Part shown: one piece after another, positions 38,350 to 51,347 of the stretch
Layout of the letters: each line of letters begins with the position of its first letter
Position numbering within the stretch: position 1 is the first letter of the stretch
Source: Planococcus citri
Taxonomy: Eukaryota; Arthropoda; Insecta; Hemiptera; Pseudococcidae
Length of the DNA stretch: 64,000 bases
Assembly: GCF_950023065.1 (NCBI RefSeq)
Contig: NC_088681.1
Span: 68,668,836-68,732,835 of the forward strand
Reading direction: 5' to 3'
Notes under the pieces: model-generated
What the model saw: the letters and a program-made list of their open reading frames with translations, nothing else
The model's database searches: none
What the model was told of the DNA's origin: nothing
Program-made: the position numbers and the translations under genes

Positions 38350-39721
38350 TTTTTTTTTTTGTGTTTATAATAATTACAAGATTATTACACCTGTGAGAGG
38401 GGGGGGTTTGTATTTGGTTTGTCAGGTTGGTGTTTTTTATTAGGGAAATGAATTTTTGTATTTCAGAGAGTTCGTCAGGGATTGTAGATGGGTTTTCTTT
38501 TATCTGTAGTAACTATAAGTCTGTTTTGTTTTAGTTGAGGACAGTTCGTAAATGTGTTGTGAGTGATTAGAGATTTAATATCATCAGGAGTGAGCGAGGT
38601 AAGAGGGGAGGGAGCAGTGGCTGTTTTTGCTAGTCTATCAACAGTTTCATTTCCAGTGATACCTATGTGGCTGGGAACATACATGAAGCTAATAGAGTAA
38701 TCATAATTTTGAAGGATAAAAAGGGACTTATGGATGTCTTGGACTATGGGATGATCAGAAAAAATGTTTTGAATGGATAGCAGTGAACTTGGAGAGTCGC
38801 TTTGGATTAAGAATTTTTTATTTTCTGATTGAATGGAAATTATATCTATTAAGCAATGTTTTATGGCAGTGAGTTCTGCAGTAAAAATTGAAGCACAGTT
38901 GTGAATTTTGAAATTGAGAAATTTGTCATTAATTGAGTAAGCATAACCTGTATGAATGTTGGAAATTTTTGAACCATCTGTGAAGCATAAGTTATATTCT
39001 GTATAGTTTGATAACAGTTCTGAGTAATGACTCTTGATTAATAATGGGGAGTGTCATGTTTTGGGTAGTTTCTTAAATAGAGTTCCATTTGTATGGGTTT
39101 GAGAGACCAAGGGGGATAAGATATTGGTTTATGGATAAGGTTTACTAGGTCAATTTGTAGGTTGTTCATATTTTTGATAAATTCTGGGATTGGACCTGGA
39201 GTATGGAGGAAATGCTGAGAGCTGTAGACATTGAGTGATTTTTGAAGAGGGTGAGATGAATTATTTGCAACAGTTATTAAGAATTTGTTAGTCATGAGAA
39301 TTTTCCTAAAATCAGGAGGAAGCTCTGCAGCTTCACAATAAATGCTATCAATTGAAGAAGAATAGAGAGTACCTATGCAGATGTGCAAGGAGGAATTTTG
39401 AACCGTTTTGAGAATGTTAGTAGTTTTATTTGAGAGGCTTGTAAAGCATGGACTTCCATATTCAATTTTACTACATAGAGCTTTGTACAAGTGGAGTAAT
39501 AGTTGGCGTGATGGGTTATACTTTGGATTTTTAACAATTTTTAGTGAATTTAGACGTTTGTCAAGTTGAGCTTTTATGTTGAGAAAATGAGGAGTTCAAG
39601 TAAGTTTTTTATCAAAAGTAAGTCCGAGAAATTTGGTGGTTGGTTTAAAAACTAAAGGACGTCCTTTAAATTCAAGAATAGGTTCTGGGTAAGTTTTATT
39701 TCTTTCAGTAAAAAGCATACA

Positions 39722-40173
39722 AGGTCCCTCGGTGGCGTAGTAGGTAGAGCCGCGGTCCTCCGTTCACAAGGTACCCGGTTCAAACCCAGCTACAGAGGCA
39801 AGCTTGTGCGTGTAATTAAAAATCTTTCGTGCAATTATCATCATTACACGCCAAGTACCGGGGGACTACCAGTTTAGCCGAGCTAACAGATAATGCACGC
39901 CATCTGTTAGCAGAATCAAAAAGCTGAAACTGGTTCGAGCGTCTATAGAGGTCAACACTGAGGAGCTCAGGGTCTCTAAACTACCCGGCTAGCTCCAAGT
40001 TGCTTGTGTAGATGTCACTAGAAAGCAACGGGAAACTACTAGTGGAAGCTCGAAACAACGTCGATTCCCCAGAATAATCGCAGTGGCAATAGGCATTCGC
40101 CTCGCCCTGTTAGGGTACCACAAAAATGCGATTTCCAATGTCCTGTAAAGGACAAGGAACCACGACGACGACG
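39722..40173 (+). mobile_element. tRNA-derived SINE, full length, with 12-bp target duplication
   Basis: The head has a perfect pol III A box TGGCGTAGTAGG (39733-39744) and B box GGTTCAAACCC (39777-39787), 33 bp apart. A roughly 350-bp body of unknown origin follows, with an (ACG)n-A tail. It is flanked by the direct repeat AAAAAGCATACA at 39710-39721 and 40174-40185. Removing the SINE and one repeat rejoins the LINE frame (..THCMLF|TERNKT..), which fixes both ends. Confidence 0.88.
39733..39787 (+). promoter_or_regulatory. RNA polymerase III internal promoter (A and B boxes) of the SINE
   Basis: A box matches TRGYNNARNNGG and B box matches GGTTCRANNCC without mismatch. Spacing is normal for a tRNA-type promoter. 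It would drive transcription towards higher coordinates. Confidence 0.75.
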
Positions 40174-40307
40174 AAAAAGCATACAGTGAGTTTTAGATTC
40201 AGAAAATGTTAGTCCATTTGATTCAGCCCATTTTTCAATACAATTGAGTGTTTTTTGGATCATTTTTGAGGCTAATTTGATGTTATTTGAGCGTATTGAA
40301 ATATTAT

Positions 40308-41748
40308 TAGTCCAGTCATTAAAGACCAATTATGTCCCATCTACGGGAAAAATTAATATCAAACCGATCTTTCGCAGATATTGTTCACAGAGATCCCTAA
40401 ACAACATACTAAAAGTCCTGGCCCCTACGGGGTCTGCAACCCCCTCAAAGGGGGGTGGAACCTCCCCCAAAAATAGTTTTTTGCCATTTTCTCCCCCACA
40501 TTGCATTTTAGCGAAAAATATGTAGCTAGATAAAAGAATCTACGTCAAATTTCCGATCTAATGATGTATCAACTTTCCTTGTATTTTCAAGGAGGGCGGA
40601 ACTGCAACCATTTAAATGAGGGGGGTTTTCTGAAAAATACATAAAGGCTATAGGCGCCTAAGAGGGGTGAAATGGTCCCCGAAACGTTCGAGTTGATATT
40701 AGCATGGAAGGTAGGTACCATTGAGAAACTTCCGCGTAGAAAGTTTCAGACCCACACCCCCTCCATTTTTTAGGGAACCCCCCTTTTCTGAAACTTCAAA
40801 AACACTTTTCTCAGTCCCATTTCAACCGATTTTGAAAATTTTTCAGTATGTTGTGTACATCTTCAGTAGGTATCCCCACAAAAATTTTCAACCTCCTCCC
40901 CTCATATTTACCCTCAAAATGATGTAAAAATGTGTTTTAGGGAGGGCTGGGGGTAAAATGGGAATTTTGGGGAAAATAACCAATTTATTAATGAGTAGGG
41001 TGTCGTTTTCTTATGATTCGATATCGCTGAGCACGAATATGACGTCCGATTTTTTGCTACATTCATTTAGCCCTCTCCAGAACACTTGTGCCCCTCAATT
41101 TTTACTATTGTTAAAAAGCATAAAATAAGTTGAAAAACGGTATTTTGGGAGGTAAATATGAGGGGAGGAAGTTGAAAATTTTTGTGGGGATACCTACTAA
41201 GGATATACATAACATACTTAAAAATTTTCAAAATCGGTTGAAATGGGGCTGAGAAAAGTGTTATTGAAATTTCAGAAAAGGGGGGTTCCCAAAAAAGGGG
41301 AGGTGGTGTGGATCTGAAATTTTTTACGCGGAAGTTACTCGATGGTACCTACCTTCCATGCTAATATCAACTCGAACGTTTTCGGGGACCATTTTACCCC
41401 TCTTAGGCGCCTATAGCCTTTATGTATTTTTCAGAAAACCCCCCCTCATTTAAATGGTTGCAGTTCCGCCCCCCTTGAACATACGAGGAAAGTTGATATA
41501 TCATTAGATCGGAAATTTGACGTAGATTCTTTTATCTAGCTACATATTTTTCGCTAAAATGCAATGTGGGGGAGAAAATGGCAAAAAACTATTTTTGGGG
41601 GAGGTTCCACCCTCTTTTGAGGGGGTTCCGGACCCCGTAGGGGCCAGGACTTTTAATATGTTGTTTAGGGGATCTCTGTGAACAATATCTGCGAAAGATC
41701 TGTTTGATATTAATTTTTCCTGTAAAAATGTCTTTAATGACTGGACTA
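40308..41748. mobile_element. 1.44 kb foldback element inside the LINE
   Basis: Left arm about 40308-40920 and right arm about 41140-41748 are inverted repeats over about 610 bp; tips TAGTCCAGTCATTAAAGAC and its complement. Other shared phrases are AACAACATACTAAAAGTCC, GCCTATAGCC and AATATCAACTCGAACG. Ends read TA-GTCC ... GGAC-TA, compatible with a TA duplication. The central 220 bp is unpaired. It lies 3 nt from the FADD codons of the LINE reverse transcriptase. No transposase. Confidence 0.8.
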
Positions 41749-44303
41749 TATATCATCTGCAAAAATTCTTAAGGAAAGAGGTTGAGGAATAATACTACAG
41801 ATATCATCAATTAGAAGTATAAATAGGATGGTGCTAAAAGTACAGAGTCTTGAGGGATTCCATTTTCCAAATCAAAATGTTCTGAGTATGTGTTTTCAAA
41901 TCTGACTCTAAAGGTACGATTTGATAAAAAGTTTTGAATGAAGTAAGCTAAATGCCCTCAAATTCCAATAGAATGTATTTTTTGAAGTATTTTGTAACTC
42001 CATGCTTTATCAAAAGCTTTTTCAATATCAAAGAAGATGGAAAGTACAAATTCTTTATTTTGAAAGGCAGTATTGATTTCTTGTGTGAGACTGAAAAGAT
42101 GGCCCAGAGTAGATCTTTTTTTCTGAAAGCCACTTTGAGAAGAACTGAGGGAATTTGTAGAGTCGATATACCAAGTAAGACATTTCATAACCATTTTTTC
42201 TAGAATTTTACATGGGACAGAAGTTAAGGAAATAGGCCTGTAACTGGAGGGAAGATGAGCGTTTTTCTCAGGTTTAAGTATGGGAATGACAGTTACAGTT
42301 TTCCATATTTGAGGAAAGGAATCTGAAGACCAGATTTTATTATAGAGATTTAGTAAGCCATTTTTACTGTTGTTAGAAAGATGTTTCAACCTTACATGGA
42401 TGGATGTCATCTGGTCCAGGTGATAAATTTTTGATGTTGTGGTTTAAACAGTACAGTAGTTCATTTATAGAGAAAGGTGCATTGTATAGTTCAAGGTTAT
42501 CAGATGAAAAATCAAGTGAGTACTAAATTTTCAGTTTGGTTTTTGATTGTTTGAAAAGCTTCACTATAGGAACTTGTTGCTGAGACTTTGGAAAAAGATT
42601 GAGCCATGGTGTTTGTTAATATTATGTGTGGTAGAAGAATGCAAAAATAAGTTTAAAAAATAACCATATAGAAAACAACTTTTTAAAATATTTTAAATTT
42701 TCAAAAATTCACCAAAAATCTAAAAATAAACTTGAGCTTTTAACATTTTGATTACAAAGATTTCGAGACGTGTTTTTTCGATCCAATTTGGTTTCAGTTC
42801 GAAGAATGCCAGTTTAAAATACCTATTCCTTCGTTGCTGGATCCACTGATTGTGAAACTGCACGTGACACTCCTCCATCTATAGGCACAATCCACCTCCT
42901 CTCCCCTCATTTTCTCACCCATTAAAATGCAAAACATCAACATCTTAGACACAATTTCAAAAAGAAATTCACCTAAAAAAAAATAAGGAAAATAAAATTC
43001 TACCATTTCAACGCGTGTTCTTCCTGTTTCTTTATTTTCCTGTCGGTTCGAACATTAGAGTATAAGTATAAGTGTATACATTTTAGAAACAGTCGTCGAG
43101 CTGTCGTATATAGGTAAGTATTTCCATTTCCTCAATACTTAGGCAACATGATGGGCGGGGGCGGTCGGTAGAAGGGGGTCAGACGGGCACGTCGAACGCG
43201 TAAAATGCATTCTTTATAAATTCGAATAGTGTATAAAAATCTGCTAGCACTGGATGGCATTACACACAGTGGTCCATGGTAGAGGTATAGTAGGTATTCA
43301 GCAGCAGCACTTTTTACGTAATCAAGCAAAAATTTTATGCTGATTAAAAAACGTTAGCAGGGTGCGCGTAGTGTGTCTGAAACAAACATAAAGGAAAATA
43401 GAACTCTCTTTTTTAGTGGTTTCGTTTTATGTTACGACGTGAAAATGGTAATGCTACGGCGAGCTATTTTCGCCCCGTCACATGAAAAATTGAACATGTA
43501 AGAATTACGTTTATAGTCGTGCCCGCATCTTAGCTGCTGCTCTTCGTCTTGGTCGTATCGTATAAACTCTCTCCGTATATATAAAGATACCCTCTAAACT
43601 ATACACAGGATAGCTAAAGCAGATACTTTTTCGTTAAAATGAAACCGGATTTTTTCCCTCTAACCGAAATCCGCATCCGAGATTCGCAAAACAGCGCCAT
43701 TCTTTTTATTGTCATAGATTACGAGCGAGCTGAAGGGGAAAAAACGACACACACAACGCACAGACACTTTGATAGCTCTCAACTTGGCTTATACAAATAA
43801 ACACAAATGTAGCTTACATTAAGCAACGTGTAAATTTTCTATTTGTCGCTCCATTGAGAGATACGAGTGGGAGATGGTTTTTTTTCTCCGCTTTTTTTTT
43901 TACATGCACACACACTACCCGGAGTTCGCGATCGTCAACATTTGCAAGTTTCAAATTCTCGTATTGGTATTGCGAGGCGAGCCTACGTAATCCGTATAAT
44001 AAGCGTTTTTCCTCTTCCAATTCCCAAATGTCAATCGAGCACTTGCCAATCTCTCCGAGGGAAACGAACCCTACTGCTAGTCCCAGTTGCAAAACATGCA
44101 CATGAAATCCCCATCTAGCAAACCTATAGCTGTGAAATTCGACCAGCAAAAAAATACACGTTCGTTTATTTAAATGTGAAAAAACTGAAATGTGTTACGG
44201 GTCAGTTGATGCCTCGAATTTATATACGTTTATCATTAACCAACGTCGGTCGTTGTCGTCGTTGGTGATAATAAAGCTGTTACGTTTGTAAGCTCGCAGA
44301 AAA

Positions 44304-44331
44304 CCACACACACACACACACACACACACAC
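44304..44331. repeat. (CA)n microsatellite
   Basis: About 14 uninterrupted CA units. Confidence 0.9.
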
Positions 44332-46323
44332 GCAGGCATATATTTGTAGCTTTGGACGATAAAACAGTGGTGGAAAAAAAAAGAAAAGAAAAGTTCGATC
44401 AAGTATGAACAATAACTCGAGCTGAGGAATACGTCTACATGGAATAACATTTACATAATACGAATAAAAATACTAAAGAAATCATCGCACGCGTCGTACT
44501 CCATGTAACTGCTCGAAAAGAAAATAAAAAAAAACCAGGGCCATGAATTTTTGATATTTTAAACAGCGCATCAACTCAACCAAAACGTCATTCCATCGCT
44601 ATCTGAGGTTCAAAGAATGGGGGGAGGGGTGCGGAGTTTGCATGGTGAACGTGGTAAAATTTCATTTAAAAATTTCAAACTCGTCGAATTTTTGAGCCAA
44701 CTTCGAGAGGGTATTTTTTTTAATGCGAAAATCACGAATCCTATACACGCAACAAACACCGCGCAAACAACCCAACTCGATAAAAAGTTTTTAGCCGAAA
44801 AAATAATTCGAATACATATTTTTTTTTCATCGATTCTTTGTATATTGGCAAAGTCAATGAATGAAAATTCGACGAACTGTGCTTGTGCAAAAAAATGAGT
44901 GTTTTTTCTACAAATTTTACTTAACAACGTCAAAGTTAAATTTGCGTGGTGGTATTTTCCGGTAAAAGGCTCCTCTCGATCGACTTGTCGACTCGAATAA
45001 GTAACTTTGTTCGATACACGAGAAATAATGTAGGAATAAAAAGCGTAGGATTACTACGAGTTAGGCATCAATAATGAAGTAGGGGTTTCAAGTTCAGATT
45101 GATCTCGAATAAACGCTCGAAAGTATCTACGCAATTAATTTAAACGTGCGAAATTCGTCGGATTAAATAATGCTTGAAAAAAAAAAAGAACGAAGGAAAA
45201 TTCTTACTCGGATCGTATTTCATTAAACATTTAAGCCGGTGTAGCTGCGTTGCGAGAAACAAAACAGCCAAGGGAACTGGATGCAAGAAAGGAGAAAGTT
45301 TTATACTCTTAGTTTTCGAAGGACACGATGAAACGATCCATTGCTAAGGTTTAACCAATGATAATCGTAGCTCAAGGTGAATTAGTAAGTAGATAGAGGT
45401 ACATATATGTGTGCTGTCTGCTAACTTGGCAAAATATACATAAGTATATCTGCTCGAACATGGAGCTACATAGCTACATGTTTATACTCCCCAACGGGTC
45501 TTACTTTTGGAGAATTTAATGGGTACATATTATATTCCCTCAACTGCAGCATATTACAAAATTCAATTTTTACTGGTTGAAATGAGAAAAAATATCGTAA
45601 AAGTCGATTGCAAAAACTTACTCAAAATAATTACTATGCCCCTAAGTCAATTTAAAAATTGTTGAAGCGAAGCTAAAATTAAATCTAAATTGTTGGTCTG
45701 TCATAAAAATCCACAGAAAATGCTGTTTAAATGATGAAAAAAATTTGGTAAAATTTGCTTTCAAGTCATCATAAATCTTACTCAAAATGTCCTAAAACTG
45801 TTGTAACCAAAATTTTAGGTGTTCAAGTTCGTCTTTAAATCGTTGGCTGATTTTGAAAAATTGAAAAAATTGCTGTCATGGTAATTTTCAAACTTTTTCG
45901 TACATATTTTTAATTTTTTTTTTCAAACTAAGTGAATCAGCGTGAGTAACTTTATTTTAACCCTTCCCCTTCTTCAAAAATTGTCGATGTTAGGCCATTC
46001 TAAAGCCCTCGACAAGTTTTTAGTTTCCTCCAAAAACTTCAACATTTTTTCAAAGAATAAAAAATGACCGTTAGCACTTACTTTTGGTTTTTATTTATTG
46101 GACATCCTCTGCATGATCATTTGGCTCGAAAACAATCACATTTTTAGACCATTTTGGAGTTTCCAGAGTAATTTGAAGTTTCTGGAGAAAATTGGAAACT
46201 CGCTGGAGGATTAAAAATGCTCTAAATTCGAGTGGAGTAGTAATGGAGACGCACTAGACGATATTTTAAGGAAAATTTGCTCCTAATGTGCTGTTTTTTA
46301 AAATGAAAACTTAATTTTATTTC

Positions 46324-46325
<2 letters not shown>

Positions 46326-46357
<32 letters not shown>
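46326..46357. repeat. T32 homopolymer
   Basis: Uninterrupted run of 32 T. It could be the poly(A) tail of a minus-strand retroposed copy, but nothing recognisable adjoins it. Confidence 0.85.
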
Positions 46358-46358
<1 letters not shown>

Positions 46359-49300
46359 GAATTCAAGTACATAAGTCATCAAAAGTTCATATTTGACTCT
46401 TCCAGGGCGATTTGAAGTTTTGAAAAGAAATTGAAAACTCGCTGGAGCATCCAGAATGGCCTATACCTACTGGTATTTTTAAAATTTTGAGACGAGGAGG
46501 GAGAGAGGAGGGGTTGGATTGAATCAACTATTCGTACTTATTCAATTTTTTTGTGAAAATAATTTCCATAAAACAACTGCAAAATTGTCATAAATATATT
46601 TTTTTAATTTTTTAAATTTTCAAAAATTTTCCAAAAATCCCCAAAGTCAATTTCAGCATTATACATTCGAGAGGATCGCGAAAAAAAAATACGCAGGATT
46701 TTGACCAAAATGATAAACTCGAGGGTTATCAGTCACTGGAAAATTTGAAAAGTGAACTGTAAAAGGCAAAAAATTTCGTCTTTTTGGAAAAAGCCAAGAA
46801 AATGTCAAGGAAACTGGGTAAAAATTATTGAAGCATCGATTTTTCAATTTTGGGAGATTTCAGTTGATTTGGGACATGAAAAAGTAAAATAAAGAGTTTA
46901 AAATTTGAATGCTCTCAAAATTTTCCGAAAGTATGTACTGATTTTTTGAATTTTTGACTTTTGACCCCCCCCCTACCCTCCTCCCCTCCCTTCATTCTCT
47001 CTCTTAACTCCCCGAGGGTCTCAAAAATATTATTCGTACTCTCACCAGATTATCCATATCATTTTCTTAGCCCAGAAAATTGTCAAATCGAGCGAATTTT
47101 CGCAGTTTAGAAATTTTGGTGCTTATAAATCACCTCAAACGGACCTCGTTAAGTCATTAAGGTCAATTTTATTGAGATCCCAAGTGCATGAATTTGAAAG
47201 AGATACTCTGATTTTAGGTTTGAGAGAATTGGAATGAGCTTAGACAGGAGATTTGAATGTTCCTATAGATTATTTCAACATTTTTAAAGTGTACTGATTT
47301 TTCAAATTTTCAGGGATTTCAAACCCCTCTGCCTTCTTTGTTCCATTTCATCGAAGCTTTCAATGCCCCCCTCCCCTCAGGCAAAAATTCATCACCACCC
47401 AAAATTTTAAGTGTTAAAGCGCATTTTTCGATCTTTGGTGAATTTTTGAAAATCAAAATTTAAGTAGTAAGCCAAAAATGAGAAAAAAATCAAAATTTTA
47501 CCAAATTGACCTAGAAAGCTGAAATTTGGGATATATTCTATTTTCAACCAGCAAAATCGATTGGAAATGGTTTAAGCCCGATTTGAGTAGTTCTGGAGCC
47601 TCCAGCTGATTTTTTAAACTTGAAATTTCCACAAAATCAAATGACGACGTTGGAAATTCGAAATCCACGCTGCACTCCAACTTAAGCACCCTATTAATTC
47701 GACTGTTGGTGGGTTTAAGTCATTTTGTAGACTCCAGTGATGACCCTTTGAAAATTCTTGAGCCTCCAGTAGATTTTTGAAACTTGAAATTTCCCCAAAA
47801 TTTCATCAAATATGCATTTGGAAAGCCAAAATTCATTCTGTGAACTAATTTCAATACGCTATGAAGTCGACTGCAGATGGATTTCAAGTCGTTTTGGAGT
47901 CTCCAGCGACTTTTTGAAAACTTAAAGGGCATGACTTGGTCAATTGAAGCAATATTTGGCGAATTTTGGATGGTCTTGAATGCCAATCTGGCCACTTTTC
48001 GACTCATCAATCACAATTAGAGGGCCAATTATTAAACCAATGTTTTGGTATGTAATCGTGATTGTGAGTCAAATGTGACTAGAAATAAGACTTTAACCAA
48101 GAACTGACTTTCGGAAGTTTTGAAAAATGTTTGAAAATTCTAAAAATTAAAAAAAAAAGTGCTGTAAGTATAAAATTATGAGATCATGTCAAAATGTAAC
48201 TTTGCAGGAATTCTTGACTTCTCAGTTCTCTTTCTGAAATATCTCACCAGAATGGAATTTGAAACTTTGAGATTTTTTTTGCAGTGACATTTTTACCACT
48301 CCCTTTTTCACATTTACAAAATTTAAACATCATCGCTTGGGAGGGGATAAAATTTTGTTCATTTTTAAGTAGTTCTGAAACCTCCAATAGATTTTTAAAA
48401 GCTGAAATAACACATCTAATTTTATTCAATAATGTTGGAGAGCTGAAAATTGATTTTGTGCTCTAATTTTAACATGCTGTGTCGAAGATACGAGGGCTTC
48501 AAGTCATTCTGGAGCTTCCAAAAGTATTTTGGAAATTCTAGATTTTTAAAAAAAGACTATAAAAACTGTCCAAATTAACGTTAGCACGTATAAACATGAT
48601 TGGAATTTGTTAAGTGACCCACTTTGACCGATCAGTTTCCGCATTTCAATTTTTCAGTCAGAAAAAATGATCAAATCAGGAACATTTTTCTCAAATTTTT
48701 ATTCGTACCTATACACCACCTCAAGTCCTCAAATGGGTTTCCAGGAGACCTTTGCAATTCAAATACGAAAAAAATGTTCCATCAAGACTCAGCTGAAGTA
48801 AACAACTTCCATTTCACCTATACGTACTCTTGGAATCCTTCTAAACAGCTCGTTTGGCATTTGAAAAGGGCTTCAGTTTAGCTCTACCAACATCTCGGGC
48901 AGCAAATTCGTAAATTAAAAATTCACTCGAAACTTTAGCTGCAAGTTTAATGAAGATATCGACAATTCGAGGAGCGAATTCTCTTCCTTATACGAAACGT
49001 CTGCGGTACTGGTTGTCTTTGCTAGTACAACGGATCTCGGTAGGGAAAAATTTCTCAAGTTTGAGATGATAAATTGTCACGTTCCTCAATAAAGAAACAA
49101 TCTCGGTCAGTTGTAAAGGCGTGTTTCGCTTTTCACTTTAGGTTAGACCGAGCTAGAACAAGGTGGCAGTGGTAGCAGTGGCGGTGGGCCACCTATTTAT
49201 TTATCATTAGCAACAACGCTGGCCAGTGTAAATAAAAGACTACTATAGGCGGCGTAAAGTTAGGTTAGCAAGCACTGCAATGTCAAAATTACGCTTTAAA

Positions 49301-51347
49301 GAAGTTGCAAACTTGGTATAGCTTCTGGTTTCGTTTCAGTTTCAGTAACAACGTTTAGTTTTTATGAAAAATGTTCGGCGGCCTAGTTATACTGTAGTAT
49401 AAATTGTAATGTGCACCAGCCAACAGAGGGTACTAAACGACGTGAGAGCTGTTTTTGCTGGCAGTGGTCTCTACTCCTATACCGTTCGAATGGCGGTTTT
49501 CCAGGAAATTTTTTCAATACTCGAGTACACACATACTACAGTTCGACATGTGCGAAAAAAAATATTTTAAATGTACGACTTTTAAAGGGAAAACTTGCGT
49601 TTGACATTTTGCCTTTTGTTTTTAACCGTTACAAGCTTTTATACGGAATGTTCTTTATGAAAGAATGTAATATAAAAGCTGCGTAGGTACTTACCATTTA
49701 CTTCTCTCATTTAACCACCCGAAAGAGAAATTTTCTAGCTTTTCAAACGCTTTTCATCTCGGCGTCGCGTCGAGCTCGATCTGGAAATTCAGCAAATAAA
49801 ACGAGTTACCTACTTGTATACTTGGTAAATACGAGAATTTAAAATTTCATCGTGCATTATATATTATATATTATATAGTATAAGGGTGTGTGTGACGTAA
49901 GAAGGATACGATACGAGGCGAGGGCGGGGTAAAGCTACGTTATTATACACGCTCGAAACAATTCGCCTCTCGAATCAAATTTTGTAAGAAACGATTCATC
50001 CGTAATATAAATTTTAACTAGAGCAAAAAAAATTCCAAACCGGAATTTTCATCTTGCTTTTTTCTCTCATTTTTATTGCCACAACAACAGAAGCATGGAA
50101 ACTGTGCAGTGTGCAGTGTGCGGTGTATTCTCAATTTGTAAATTCTATAGGCACACAGGCACCCTGAGCTATGAGAGCTGCGTATACCGCGTCCTCATCA
50201 ATGGGTAAAATTCAATCTTACTCCACTATACCTGGTGATATACGTGACGTAATTTATTTTTACCACGGCTATGGTACCGTGAAATAGACCTCATATGTCA
50301 CGCGTCCGTCCGACCGTCCGACCGTCCGTCCATCCGCACAACGAACGCTGGCTATTTTCAACTAAGTCGAGGTTTTAGCCGCCGACTTTTTCCCGCTTCG
50401 GTGGCTACTTCGCGGAATATAACCCTCGTATATTATCGCATTCATCATGTAGTACATTAAACTTGATTCGGAGATTTGCTAAGACTCCTACGTATTACCC
50501 TGTGCTCATGTGCTGGGTAAAAATGCCTATACCTACTTCGTTATCTTACACGAGGAAAAAGATACGAGATTCGCGAGCTGAATTTTTTAGTGAGAGAGAG
50601 CCTATTTATAGAGAGAATACGCGTATGCTGACTAGAGTGGTTTTTATTTATACTTGTGATACTTTTTTTTTGAGATTTTTCCCCTGAAGTTGTTTGCGGT
50701 GTTTATGAAAATAAAAAATCTTGAAAATTTCTGCTCTTCCCCCCCTTAGAGTTTTTTAAAAATAAGCAAACATCTAAAATTTAAATGTTCATGTTTTTAT
50801 ATTTTGATTCTTACCCTCCTGCATGTTGAAAAAGGTGGAGTTTGCTTCCCACTCGAAAATTAAATAGAATCAAAATTTTGTTTTACTTTTTCATTCTGAT
50901 CCTTGAACTGATCCATTTTCATTGGAGCAGCTTTATTTAAAAATGTTGCTCTTCCCCTCCCATTAAAGGAAAAGTTACCTAAGAATGCTCAAAAAATAAG
51001 AAAAATTTTTTAAGTTGAAATTTTCATATTTTTATTTTCTAATCCTGGGATTTGGTCCATTTTTGACAGAAAAACAATATTTAATTGTTTCAACTCCCAG
51101 CTCCTCCTCCTTGGTCAGAAAATCGAACTTGGACCCACCTAAATTTCTGAGTGAATATTTTTCACATTTGCGAGATCCTTTATAAAATTGGACAAACACT
51201 GTCTGAGTTCAAAGAAGGTTCATGAAAATGGAGTTGAAAGAATTTTAACCTAAGCATTGAAATTATCAGAAAAATATTGCGACCTTTATTTTTTATATCT
51301 TTTAATTTTTCTCAACTTTGAAGGTCTTCAAAAAATATAATTAGGTA

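Larger units (their letters stand above)
38350..42650 (-). mobile_element. Minus-strand LINE with RT and RNase H (I/Jockey-like), 5'-truncated and twice interrupted
   Basis: Read from right to left: LTNTMAQSF and NLSPGPDDIH (about 42410-42650), WKTVTVIPILKPEKN, YRPISLTS, FFDIEKAFDKAW (41958-42410), SNRTFRVRF (about 41900), FADD (41752-41763); then, after a foldback insertion, CIEKWAESNGLTFSESKT (40200-40300); after a SINE insertion, FLGLTFDKKL (about 39620), a linker region (39038-39490), and RNase H with TDGSK, TAELTAI, SDSPSSL and GNETVD, i.e. all four acidic residues (38500-38990). It ends with a poly(A), seen as T11 at 38350-38360. It lacks ORF1 and endonuclease and has scattered stops, so it is dead. 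Clade beyond 'RNase-H-bearing non-LTR element' is uncertain. Confidence 0.88.
42651..51345. other. Intergenic region, mixed single-copy and decayed repeats
   Basis: No gene supported. 43000-45500 and 48700-50700 look single-copy. CTCCAG-family pieces are at about 46140-46210, 46390-46460, 47390-47940 and 48230-48500. Simple repeats: (CA)n 44304-44331, T32 46326-46357, (CCGT)n-like 50300-50336. Open frames of 60-111 codons occur but none has a recognisable domain. Confidence 0.45.

Noticed and set aside
39722..39800. Functional tRNA gene
   Set aside because: A and B boxes are perfect, but arms do not pair into a cloverleaf, a long body follows, and target duplications flank it: a SINE.
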